Origin: Halovenus rubra
GTDB taxonomy: Archaea > Halobacteriota > Halobacteria > Halobacteriales > Haloarculaceae
Assembly (NCBI RefSeq): GCF_026586665.1
Contig: NZ_JAODIY010000010.1
Coordinates: forward strand, 1 to 64,000
Reading direction: 5' to 3'
Length of the DNA: 64,000 nt
Part shown: positions 7,783 through 14,781 of the stretch, piece by piece
Position numbering within the stretch: position 1 is the stretch's first letter
How the letters are laid out: each line of letters starts with the position of its first letter
Made by a program: the position numbers and the translations under genes
The notes under the pieces: model-generated
Told to the model about the DNA's origin: nothing
Seen by the model: the letters and a program-made list of their open reading frames with translations, nothing else
The model's database searches: none

Positions 7783-8683
7783 GTGCGTTGAATTCTCCTT
7801 GCTTGGACTGCTTGTCGTTCTCTGTGAAATTCATTGGACGTCCGTGTAGGACGACGTTACCCTCCTGAGCCTGTTGAACCAGGTCGATCGACTGAAGGTA
7901 TGAATGAAGGCTTTCGATCGACTCAGCAGCGAAGTCGTTCAGGACTTGTCGTTGCTCATCTTCCCAGGTTTTCAACAAGAGACTATCAAACTGGTTTATT
8001 TTCTGCTGATACCGTGTAAAGAAGAATTTGCCCCGCTCGCCCATAGACAACTCAAACGGATATTCGCAGTTGCTAAGGTTTGGAACTGTACGCTCATTAA
8101 GCAGGTTCCAACCGATAAGACGATTCTTATCTCGTTCTAAACTCTCTGAGAACGGATAGCCACTCTGCTTGATGAAAGAATACCGGTACCCCGTTCGTTG
8201 TAGATTGCCAATGCCTAGTGAATCCTCAAACCGCACAATATCATCGTTCTTCGAGAGCCGGTAGTTAACTGTAAATGCAAGATAGTATAGTTTATCTAAC
8301 GGCATCTGACTATCTTCAACACGACTGCGGTACCCATCTAGTAGTTTCAGAACCATCACAAAATCTACAATTTCGTCAAGGGTGTAGTTTACTAGATGAG
8401 TTTCGTTTAGGAATTCCTCAAAATCAACATTCCCACTCCTAATCGCAGATAACTTTTCCGGAGAGAGCCCTTGATTAGTTATCGCTTCCTCGATCTCAGG
8501 CGAACTGAGGACCTCCTGATTGAGGAAATGAAAATATTCCGTGTCCATATCATACTGTTGCCCACTTTGTTCAACCGCTTTATTATGAATCTGGCTAGCG
8601 AGTCTGAGATAAGTATCTAAGTCATCTCCTTCTAGACCTGCCCATTTTCCGACTTCCTCCAAGACAATCCAATCGTTGCTCAT
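7775..8683 (-). CDS. Probable middle component of the ABC-ATPase system
   Basis: This is a 302-residue protein. I chose ATG 8681-8683 because it overlaps the previous stop by four bases (ATGA); the frame is open further upstream. The first 130 residues are acidic and helical. The segment from MPLDKLYYLAFTVNYRLS to YPFELSMGERGKFFF looks like a winged-helix module of the DUF4065/SocA or 'middle component' kind (helix, 'Y.Y...K..GYPFS', a short strand pair, 'L...G..F'). In ABC three-component systems such a protein links the ATPase to an effector. The assignment rests on pattern only, so treat the function as unknown. It is tightly coupled to the genes on both sides. Confidence 0.6.
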   Translation of the reverse strand: MSNDWIVLEEVGKWAGLEGDDLDTYLRLASQIHNKAVEQSGQQYDMDTEYFHFLNQEVLSSPEIEEAITNQGLSPEKLSAIRSGNVDFEEFLNETHLVNYTLDEIVDFVMVLKLLDGYRSRVEDSQMPLDKLYYLAFTVNYRLSKNDDIVRFEDSLGIGNLQRTGYRYSFIKQSGYPFSESLERDKNRLIGWNLLNERTVPNLSNCEYPFELSMGERGKFFFTRYQQKINQFDSLLLKTWEDEQRQVLNDFAAESIESLHSYLQSIDLVQQAQEGNVVLHGRPMNFTENDKQSKQGEFNAHA

Positions 8684-9240
8684 TGTGGATCTATATACTC
8701 CAGGATTCTGTGAACTTCTTGGCTCCACTCTTTCAAGTCTTCTTGACCATTCTCAGGATTTGCGGTATGAAACAGGTAGCCCCAGACTTTACGACGGAAA
8801 TCATTTTCTGAGTGTTCAATATATGCTCTCGGAATGATCCCTGTGAGTTTCTCAGCAACCTCTTCGCGATTGTCTTTACAGTCGACCCAGACTACAACCT
8901 GTCCAGTATCCGGAACAAGATTTGCGTTGTTTGAAATCGTTCCGACATGGTCAGAATCAAGCAAACAAGAATAGTGAATCAACCAAAGACTGTTTACATG
9001 GAGTTGCATTTGACTCTGATAGTCTTTATCTGCATTTTGTGCGATTTTGAGGCCTTCTGGTTCTGGTGTAGCATCAACTGAATCTGGACATTCCTCAATA
9101 CTCTTCTTTTCCTCTTTGATCAAATCAAGGGGATCAGTTCCAAAGCACGTGGCGTTAGGGCCACAGATGATGACGACATTTTCATCATGGCATTGAATGT
9201 CTTCCCCGTCATCATACGGTCTGAAATTAGCTACCGACAT
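8680..9240 (-). CDS. Unknown protein of the ABC-ATPase operon
   Basis: This is a 186-residue protein, MSVANFRPYDDGEDIQCHDE onward. It is acidic and seems to be a mixed alpha/beta fold: strand ENVVIICGPN near the start, LHVNSLWLIHYSCLL in the middle, strand GQVVVWVDCKD, then a helical C-terminus. Five cysteines are scattered without a zinc pattern. No family is recognised and no nuclease motif is evident. It starts five bases after the stop of the membrane-protein gene and overlaps the next gene by four bases. It is therefore an integral part of the four-gene unit, and could be effector or adaptor. Confidence 0.65.
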   Translation of the reverse strand: MSVANFRPYDDGEDIQCHDENVVIICGPNATCFGTDPLDLIKEEKKSIEECPDSVDATPEPEGLKIAQNADKDYQSQMQLHVNSLWLIHYSCLLDSDHVGTISNNANLVPDTGQVVVWVDCKDNREEVAEKLTGIIPRAYIEHSENDFRRKVWGYLFHTANPENGQEDLKEWSQEVHRILEYIDPQ

Positions 9241-9244
9241 GAAC

Positions 9245-10042
9245 TCACTGTCTTTGTTGACCAGTCACACTCATCATACGTAAATCATTCTCCATGTCCT
9301 CAAAACGTGCTACCTGCCTTCTAGTGCGCTCTGTTGTGGGAGATTTTGGACTGTCAGGAATCATCCGAAGACGCGAAATTAGAGTATTTGATTTTGAACA
9401 TTCCGTGCACCAAGTCTGTATTTTCTCATAACGCTCTTGATCTTCAACCAGAGGTTCTATTTTCATTTCTTTTGCAATATATTCTAGTCCAGAGACCAGA
9501 TTTTCAGTGTCTTTGAAATCCGCATTTCCATCGCGAATTTTTGTGAGTGAGTTATGAACTAGTCTACCCTCTTCAGTAATTCTAACAGACGTTCTATCAG
9601 CCCTGATTACTCTTAATCTGAGGACTGACAGAAAGAGTGCGAATAGCGATGCTATTGCAAATCCGACACCTACGTCTCCAAAAGATGGGATCATTGGCTC
9701 ACCCAGAGAGACATGGAAGAGGAGATAGCCAAGATAGGTCAGGACGATCGCAACAAGTGTTAGAGATAGAGTGGAGATGACAATTCCTGAGGAATGATGT
9801 AAGCGAGGACAAAACAAAACCTCTGCCGCAGATTTCGTGAACCACGCTGTGGACAATAGACATATTATCCCAATAGCAACACTACCTATGAAAATTTCTT
9901 GGCTGAACTCTTCTGTACCGGGAATCGGGATAGAAAACAAAGTTCCAACTCCTAGAGTTACGAAGAGCGGAAAAACTGCAATAATCCATCGTGAGAGGAG
10001 CTTTTTACCCCTCCCCCAAGTGAGCCAGTGGTGACGCTTCAT
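9245..10042 (-). CDS. Four-helix membrane protein, first gene of the ABC-ATPase operon
   Basis: This is a 265-residue protein with four predicted membrane helices at about residues 17-38, 47-67, 84-108 and 122-145. A soluble, probably cytoplasmic, helical tail of about 115 residues follows and contains a CTEC pair. No family is recognised. Multi-spanning proteins in ATPase-based conflict systems often act as membrane-disrupting effectors, so that role is plausible here but inferred. A TATA-like element precedes it at the leaderless spacing, and the following gene starts within five bases, so it leads the operon. Confidence 0.65.
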   Translation of the reverse strand: MKRHHWLTWGRGKKLLSRWIIAVFPLFVTLGVGTLFSIPIPGTEEFSQEIFIGSVAIGIICLLSTAWFTKSAAEVLFCPRLHHSSGIVISTLSLTLVAIVLTYLGYLLFHVSLGEPMIPSFGDVGVGFAIASLFALFLSVLRLRVIRADRTSVRITEEGRLVHNSLTKIRDGNADFKDTENLVSGLEYIAKEMKIEPLVEDQERYEKIQTWCTECSKSNTLISRLRMIPDSPKSPTTERTRRQVARFEDMENDLRMMSVTGQQRQ

Positions 10043-10066
10043 AGATTATCTTATACCAAAATCAAC

Positions 10067-10076
10067 CATTATTAAT
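10067..10076 (-). promoter_or_regulatory. Promoter of the ABC-ATPase operon
   Basis: ATTAATAATG on the minus strand is centred about 28 bases upstream of the first ATG of the four-gene operon. This is the spacing of a leaderless haloarchaeal promoter. No other strong TATA-like element precedes the downstream genes, which are coupled by overlaps, so this probably drives all four. Confidence 0.4.
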
Positions 10077-10525
10077 ACACTCGATACTATAACCACATGA
10101 CTACTTTGGTTCCCTTGCTAACGATATGGTGAATAACTGGTGTAATTTGATTTACCTATAAATTATAAATCGGATTTAAATAGTCATAGCCATCGGGTCT
10201 AAAATGTGTTCGCCGTTCCCCTGTAGAGCGAGGGATAGACGGCTTAATACAACATAGGCTTCGACCACCAGTATACAATTCCAAGAGATAACGATTCAGA
10301 GTGGGCGGGCCTGCTGTTGTACTTCAGCGTCGGTTACTTGAAAAGTGGTGATGAACTATATCACTTATATGAGATTATACCAGGGAGATAGATACCCATA
10401 AAAAACCTCTATATTACACACTCACGTTCCAACATACAGATACACCCTTAGCCCTATGGGTTGCACGTCGAGAAAAGCCGATTCTGATTTTTGCATATCA
10501 GACCAACCAGAACAGCAGACACGTT
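10077..10525. other. AT-rich intergenic stretch with a coding-like remnant and one repeat copy
   Basis: No intact gene is supported in this stretch of roughly 450 bases. A stop-free frame at 10,248-10,391 reads YNIGFDHQYTIPRDND then SEWAGLLLYFSVGYL and ends EIIPGR. It looks protein-like but has no start codon, so it may be a gene remnant. The right part holds the first copy of the 47-bp imperfect repeat (10,452-10,498). The rest is AT-rich and featureless to my reading. Confidence 0.4.
10452..10498 (+). repeat. 47-bp imperfect direct repeat, copy 1
   Basis: This copy matches 11,818-11,864 at 39 of 47 positions in the same orientation. Shared blocks are GGGTTGCACGTCGA, AAGCCGATTC and TTTTTGCA. 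The two copies bracket a 1.3-kb segment holding two divergent genes. They may be recombination scars, attachment-like sites, or duplicated upstream control regions. Confidence 0.6.
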
Positions 10526-10930
10526 CTACTCAAACAGACTGCGAACACGGTCAAGAAAACCATCACTGTCGAGGTCGGGGGCACGACGTAGCCGTTCGTG
10601 AACGTCCTGGCTCACACTCTGGTGTGCTTCGAGATATTCGTCGAGCAGCCACCGTGACCCTGTACGCTCGTATTTGAACAGCCCCTCGACACCGTATTCG
10701 TCACAGATGCGCTTCGCACGGGCAAGCGCGTCTACTTGGGACTTTTCGCGTCCACCGTCCAGTTCGGTATTCTGGTTGGTGACGGTTATCGTGTACTGGT
10801 CGCCAGTCTGTTCTACGATAACGCCGGATTGTGTCACCTCGTGGAAACGGTCAAGGCAACTGTCACAGTAGTGGTACTCTTTGTCTGCTTTGTTGTCGGT
10901 GAAGTCGTTGCAACGGACACACTCTGGCAT
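10526..10930 (-). CDS. Zinc-finger hypothetical protein
   Basis: This is a 134-residue protein. I chose ATG 10,928-10,930 because a TTATAAAA box lies 27 bases upstream; a GTG two codons earlier is less likely. The N-terminus has CVRC (x15) YCDSC, a CxxC...CxxC zinc knuckle. A short beta region (VIVEQTGDQYTITVT) follows, then a charged helical C-terminus ending DRVRSLFE. No family is recognised; it could bind nucleic acid. It is divergent from the membrane-protein gene at 11,020, and both lie between the two 47-bp repeats, suggesting they move together. Confidence 0.6.
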   Translation of the reverse strand: MPECVRCNDFTDNKADKEYHYCDSCLDRFHEVTQSGVIVEQTGDQYTITVTNQNTELDGGREKSQVDALARAKRICDEYGVEGLFKYERTGSRWLLDEYLEAHQSVSQDVHERLRRAPDLDSDGFLDRVRSLFE

Positions 10931-10953
10931 AGGCACGGCTTCGGAGCCTACTG

Positions 10954-10996
10954 TTATAAAATTATATGTCGTCCTAAGAAACGCCCCAATTTATAC
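10954..10996. promoter_or_regulatory. Divergent promoter pair
   Basis: A minus-strand TATA element (TTTTATAA, 10,954-10,961) lies 27 bases before the ATG at 10,930. A plus-strand element (TTTATACT, 10,990-10,997) lies about 27 bases before the ATG at 11,020. Both spacings fit leaderless transcription and fix the start codons of the two divergent genes. Confidence 0.55.
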
Positions 10997-11019
10997 TCTC
11001 TTTCTGAGTATTGAGGCAT

Positions 11020-11721
11020 ATGAATTATCAGCAGTTTGGACTCTGGGATGTCTTTGGCAATATCATCCCAGGAACGGTAGTAATGTTTGGAACTGCAAGC
11101 CTGCTCAGCGAAGAGTACTTCTCTATTTTGCAAGGTGGATTAGATGCTGGTGGCGCGTTCTTTGCATTTCTCTTAGTGATTTTTAGTTTCGTTGTTGGCT
11201 GGGTATTTCAGGCACTAGCAAGAGTAATTGACGGGGCTATGCCTTACACAAAAACTACAATATCGACTTTCCGTGACGAAGTCAGTAATGCGTCCTCTGG
11301 GGATGACGGGATTAATTATACTGAGCGATACATGCGTGGAGCCAAATTATTTTTTGCCGATAACCAGGCAGATGAGTTGGATAATCTTGACTGGGAACTG
11401 AGTCAGGACTTGGTTTTTCATATGACTTATGGACATATCTACGACAACAATATTGGTCGCTCCCATCGGTTCTATGTATTAATGATTCTTTCTAGAAGCC
11501 TGTACGTTGCTTTCGGTCTCACAGCGGTGGCCCACCTGGTTATTTTACTGGCTAATTCCTTCATTGCGTATTCTCCCGTACTAAATCCCGGAGAGTCAGG
11601 AGCAATAATAGGGATTACTCTACTGAGTTCCTTTCTTATGTTCTCGACAAAAGATTACATGCAGCGGAGTCGAGTGAAAACGATGATTGGCGATTTCTAC
11701 AGGTCTGAATTGACTGATTAA
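11020..11721 (+). CDS. Membrane protein with 'GNIIPG' N-terminus
   Basis: This is a 233-residue protein starting MNYQQFGLWDVFGNIIPGTV. A first hydrophobic region (about residues 12-30), a strong helix AFFAFLLVIFSFVVGWVF and two C-terminal helices (LYVAFGLTAVAHLVILLA and AIIGITLLSSFLMFS) flank a soluble central domain rich in acidic and aromatic residues. The 'D.FG...PG' opening followed by a hydrophobic helix is seen in uncharacterised membrane proteins of defence islands. The ATG was chosen over an upstream TTG because of the TATA spacing. It is AT-rich compared with core genes. Function is unknown; a membrane effector role would fit its setting. Confidence 0.6.
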   Translation: MNYQQFGLWDVFGNIIPGTVVMFGTASLLSEEYFSILQGGLDAGGAFFAFLLVIFSFVVGWVFQALARVIDGAMPYTKTTISTFRDEVSNASSGDDGINYTERYMRGAKLFFADNQADELDNLDWELSQDLVFHMTYGHIYDNNIGRSHRFYVLMILSRSLYVAFGLTAVAHLVILLANSFIAYSPVLNPGESGAIIGITLLSSFLMFSTKDYMQRSRVKTMIGDFYRSELTD

Positions 11722-11817
11722 ACTATATGTAGTGACTACTCATGGTTAACCCAGTGCAGCATCGTTGTACTGTTTTGTAGTTGCTACTGCCTCATCGATT
11801 AATACACAGTCGACAAT

Positions 11818-11864
11818 CCCTGAGGGTTGCACGTCGACAGAAGCCGATTCGCGTTTTTGCACAT
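11818..11864 (+). repeat. 47-bp imperfect direct repeat, copy 2
   Basis: This is the second copy of the element at 10,452-10,498, with eight differences in 47 bases. It lies about 150 bases upstream of the DUF7692-like gene, and its right end forms one arm of an inverted repeat at 11,850-11,895. Copy 1 has no such partner arm, so copy 2 may be the original location. Confidence 0.6.
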
Positions 11865-12020
11865 GCCAGCAGCTCGAACCATGTGCAAATTCGCGCTGTT
11901 TTCGTCGAGCCTGGAGCCGTCCCATCACGATCTCCCCGGATACCCCCACCGAATCACCCTGAATTACCCCGTTGAGTAACCCCAAAAATCTAGGAACTCG
12001 GCCACCATGTGCAAATATGC
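11850..12020 (+). promoter_or_regulatory. Inverted repeat and third half-site before the DUF7692-like gene
   Basis: CGCGTTTTTGCACATG (11,850-11,865) and CATGTGCAAATTCGCG (11,880-11,895) form an imperfect palindrome: 14 of 16 pairs match around a 14-base loop. A third half-site, CATGTGCAAATATGCGC (12,006-12,022), overlaps the ATG at 12,017. Three related half-sites, one across the start codon, suggest autoregulation by a DNA-binding protein or an RNA-level control. The repeats are seen directly; the function is inferred. Confidence 0.5.
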
Positions 12021-12283
12021 GCATCAACACAGACGGTAAGAAGGCTTGGAGAAGCGACCTTTACGAACGGACCGCTGACGTACTCGATGAATCCACCAAG
12101 GCGGGCGCGATAGATAGCGCGTGCATCCACGCGAAGCAAGACGTTGAGGCAAAGCAAGAAGCAATAGAATATCTTGCCGAGCGATTATCGGCTGGCGAGC
12201 TGGAAGAAGTAACCACAAAACTCAGTACAGACACCATTGAGATATCTGCTGAAGTAAAAACGGATGTAGAGCCAACTGCGTAA
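12017..12283 (+). CDS. DUF7692-like small protein
   Basis: This is an 88-residue protein starting MRINTDGKKAWRSDLYERTA. The opening 'MRI.TDGK.A.R...L...AD...' and the alternating acidic helices match the small haloarchaeal family DUF7692, often found in integrated elements and plasmids. The predicted fold, a strand then helices, recalls ribbon-helix-helix-type regulators. The ATG at 12,017 was chosen over an upstream start because it gives the family's N-terminus. Inverted and direct copies of CATGTGCAAAT sit upstream and across the start, consistent with autoregulation. The exact role is unknown. Confidence 0.6.
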   Translation: MRINTDGKKAWRSDLYERTADVLDESTKAGAIDSACIHAKQDVEAKQEAIEYLAERLSAGELEEVTTKLSTDTIEISAEVKTDVEPTA

Positions 12284-12306
12284 AAACTCCGTCTGAATGC
12301 GGAAAG

Positions 12307-12888
12307 CTACTTACTCACGGCCACGGCTGACAAAAATCCAAAGAGAGTCACACCAACACCACCACATAGCGTTACATACACACCGGTTCCAATTTCAGAA
12401 ACTTCTGAAAGTGCTGCAACTTCAAAATCATCAAGATTAGGTTGGAACATGAATGGATCAATTAGAAGAGCAACCATCCCAGCAGTGATACCGAGTCCAA
12501 GCAATCCAGCAAAAAGATATAGTGATGACTCCCCAGCGATCAAGCACAAGCATGACACAACGGCCAGAATGGAAACTGCGAGACCCAAATTAAAATCAAG
12601 TCCAATTGCAGTGGTACTAACACTTTGATTTAGTACACTGACAAATTCAAATTGGATCCAGTTCATAAACACTCCAACGATGGCCATACCGGTCGATATA
12701 ACACCTAAGAGTCGAAAGTATTCAGCTTCTGTTGATTCTGCACCAGCTGATCCTGAGCCATCAGAGCGGCCAATCCGCTTCCGGGCACGATTCTCTGAAC
12801 GAGGTTTTTGTCGTATCTGCGTCCCACAGTTAGCACAAAAAACATCATTTTTACTGACGCTTTCTCCACATTCAGGACAATAATTCAT
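12307..12888 (-). CDS. Zinc-ribbon membrane protein
   Basis: This is a 193-residue protein. A zinc ribbon MNYCPECGESVSKNDVFCAN (CPEC...CANC) is followed by a basic, low-complexity linker to about residue 50. Four hydrophobic segments follow: LLGVISTGMAIVGVFM, GLAVSILAVVSCLCLIAG, YLFAGLLGLGITAGMVALLI and VYVTLCGGVGVTLFGFLSAV. Such ribbon-plus-membrane proteins are common in haloarchaea and mostly uncharacterised. It lies just inside the low-GC block of the island, convergent with the DUF7692-like gene 23 bases away. Confidence 0.7.
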   Translation of the reverse strand: MNYCPECGESVSKNDVFCANCGTQIRQKPRSENRARKRIGRSDGSGSAGAESTEAEYFRLLGVISTGMAIVGVFMNWIQFEFVSVLNQSVSTTAIGLDFNLGLAVSILAVVSCLCLIAGESSLYLFAGLLGLGITAGMVALLIDPFMFQPNLDDFEVAALSEVSEIGTGVYVTLCGGVGVTLFGFLSAVAVSK

Positions 12889-12998
12889 TTCTTATGCAGA
12901 CACCCGAATGCCATTTAACAATAACTACTCAACTTGGGACCCACTAATTGGTCAAAAGCTACTACCTGTGTTAAACCACCCCGTCTAGTATCAGAAGA

Positions 12999-13193
12999 GT
13001 GACCATGAACTCTGGTCACTCCGTCCCAGAACAGGGACACACGACAGGCGTACAGACACTCCCTAGGCTCGGGCCGACGTGCTCGGGCTGTGGCGCAAAA
13101 GAAACTCATTATCTCGGCAGTGAGGGCGTGACGGACAGGTTCATCTGTCTGAACTGCCAGCACGTCGAAGAGCGGGAGGCGGGCCATGCGTAA
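12999..13193 (+). CDS. Small zinc-finger protein
   Basis: This protein of 62-64 residues has four cysteines arranged CSGC (x17) CLNC, a typical zinc-binding knuckle: PTCSGCGAKETHYLG and DRFICLNCQHVEEREAG. The start could also be the ATG two codons later (13,005). Its last eight bases overlap the start of the next gene, so the two are co-translated. Similar small proteins precede membrane-protein genes in haloarchaeal integrated elements. Function is unknown. Confidence 0.6.
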   Translation: MTMNSGHSVPEQGHTTGVQTLPRLGPTCSGCGAKETHYLGSEGVTDRFICLNCQHVEEREAGHA

Positions 13194-13536
13194 GGATTTC
13201 GCTATCTTCTACGCGTGGCTGTATCGTCAAGTCCACGGCACCCACCCGCTGGGGACACCGATGACCGACGGCGGCAAGCTCGACTTCAACGACGCATTCA
13301 TTTCTCCGATGTTCGTCTTAAGCGCGGGAGTGGATACCGGTATTTTGGGGATGACTATCTGGGGATTCAATTTCGCAAGTCCACTTATCACGCTATACGA
13401 GGGAGCCGGTATATCGGTGGCTACGATTTTGTCACTCATCGTGTTCCCTCTTGGGTTGCGCGAGAGTGGCAGTCACCACAGAGGCAGGCGAGTTCGGCCA
13501 AGCCGGGTTCTACTTCGGCGAGAAGTGATGTACTGA
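13186..13536 (+). pseudogene. Truncated membrane protein of an integrated element
   Basis: The frame starts MRKDFAIFYAWLYRQVHGTH and reads like a small haloarchaeal membrane protein up to about residue 90, with hydrophobic segments MFVLSAGVDTGILGMTIWGF and ISVATILSLIVF. After LGLRESG it turns arginine-rich (HHRGRRVRPSRVLLRREVMY) and overlaps the opposite-strand gene by 101 bases. The switch at about 13,440-13,460 suggests that the true C-terminus was lost at a recombination junction. The ATG overlaps the preceding zinc-finger gene. Confidence 0.5.
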
Positions 13537-14275
13537 GAAGGCCAGCGAGCAGGCCAGCAAGTCCGGTAATCTGGGCCTCGGTAGCTGACCAGGGGCCTGT
13601 TATCAGGAAGTCGTCGTCATCCTTGATTTTCTTCGCGCGGCCTTCCTCGAGGGACTGTTCAGAATAGAGTATCGCAAGGGAGTCGTCCACAAGATCAACG
13701 AAGTGAACGTCGAACAGCAGACGGTAGTCTTCGATGCGGTTGAGGTAGGATGTAAAACCGTCGACGAGCAGTTCCCGAAGGTCATCGTCGACAGAATCGA
13801 CGCGAGCGAGGTAGTTACGCAGAAACTCGCGGTCGTACGTCAGTCCTTCCGTATGGGTTGTTTGAGTAATGCCTTCTGTAATCAAGTCAAGAAGGCGCAC
13901 TGTCGGGGTCACGAAAAGAACACCTGACGACTCCGATTTCCGGACGTATGGGTCGTCTGGTGCTACAAGGTCGTTGATGAAGCGGTATGCAAACTGGTAG
14001 TCTGGGTCCGAGCCGTCGACGTGCTCGCAGTGGTTCGGGTTGACGCCTTTAACCGCGTATGAAACAACGTGCGTGAGTGGCGTACCTTCTGGTTTCGACG
14101 CAATGAACTTCGCTATCCGAACTCTGTCAGTATCGCGTTGTGTGAGAGTCCCGTCGATAAGTGGGCCGTGGCCGAGCAGGTCACGCTCGTCAAGGAGGTC
14201 TGCTAAGACGGGAGTGTTACATCTATCCGCGAGGTCGAGCCCACCGAGGTGTCCTAGAGGCTCAGCGAGACTCAT
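13436..14275 (-). CDS. Element-associated protein with N-terminal helix-turn-helix-like region, probably truncated
   Basis: This is a 279-residue frame. The N-terminal part (TDRVRIAKFIASKPEGTPLT) may be a DNA-binding helix-turn-helix. The middle is acidic and helical: SSGVLFVTPTVRLLDLITEG, YDREFLRNYLARVDSVDDDL. A short hydrophobic stretch (ITGLAGLLAGLLSTSLL) is followed by an odd Cys/Arg-rich tail that overlaps the opposite gene. The tail suggests truncation at the same junction as that gene. It overlaps the small upstream gene by four bases (ATGA). No family is identified; replication or regulatory proteins of small haloarchaeal elements are possible matches. Confidence 0.55.
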   Translation of the reverse strand: MSLAEPLGHLGGLDLADRCNTPVLADLLDERDLLGHGPLIDGTLTQRDTDRVRIAKFIASKPEGTPLTHVVSYAVKGVNPNHCEHVDGSDPDYQFAYRFINDLVAPDDPYVRKSESSGVLFVTPTVRLLDLITEGITQTTHTEGLTYDREFLRNYLARVDSVDDDLRELLVDGFTSYLNRIEDYRLLFDVHFVDLVDDSLAILYSEQSLEEGRAKKIKDDDDFLITGPWSATEAQITGLAGLLAGLLSTSLLAEVEPGLAELACLCGDCHSRATQEGTR

Positions 14276-14475
14276 TCAGTCGTGAGAATAGGAGTAGCAG
14301 GTTCCGAGTCCTCAGCTGGCAAGTGGTGGGACACGAGAGGAGCATCTTGATTGTCTCGACAGCATTCCCAGCACTGCTTCGTCTGTGCAGCTGCGGAGTC
14401 GATATGATTGATACAGTCCTCGCTACAGCATGAGTGCCGACAGATGTACGCGACGAACTGAGTCCAGTCCGTCAC
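14272..14475 (-). CDS. Small cysteine-rich protein
   Basis: This is a 67-residue protein starting MTDWTQFVAYICRHSCCSED. Its cysteines (C..CC...C and CWECC) suggest a metal-binding knuckle. Its stop overlaps the start of the next gene by four bases (ATGA), so the pair forms an operon that begins about 190 bases from tRNA-Ile. That is where the first genes of a tRNA-integrated element are expected. Function is unknown. Bases 14,476-14,661 hold only AT-rich non-coding sequence. Confidence 0.6.
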   Translation of the reverse strand: MTDWTQFVAYICRHSCCSEDCINHIDSAAAQTKQCWECCRDNQDAPLVSHHLPAEDSEPATPILTTE

Positions 14476-14661
14476 GGGTGCGCCACCTCCGCGAGGGAAG
14501 TCTTGGCTCTAAAAACCGGCAGACGGCAGAGGGCGGCGCAAGCATGGCTTGTGAATTGCTCAGAATGATAGTTTTCTGAAAAATCCTTATCGCCCGAATA
14601 TCGAGTATTCAGGCAGTTTAGAGACGAATATAGAAAATCTAAGAACGGGGAGGAATCGAAG

Positions 14662-14735
14662 TGGGCCGACGCGGATTTGAACCGCGGGCCTCCCGGTTAT
14701 CAGCCGAGCGCTCAACCTAACTGAGCTATCGGCCC
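14662..14735 (-). tRNA. tRNA-Ile (anticodon GAT)
   Basis: The minus strand folds into a full 74-base cloverleaf. The acceptor is GGGCCGA paired with TCGGCCC plus discriminator A, the D-arm is GCTC..GAGC, the anticodon loop CTGATAACC has anticodon GAT, and the T-arm is GCGGTTCAAATCCGC. No intron is present and CCA is not encoded. The 3' end points towards the accessory island at lower coordinates. This is the usual orientation when an element has integrated into a tRNA 3' end. I saw no second copy of the tRNA tail on the far side of the island. Confidence 0.95.
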
Positions 14736-14781
14736 GACGCATCTCACGGTAACCGGCAGGCACTGTTAAACGTTACTTTTC

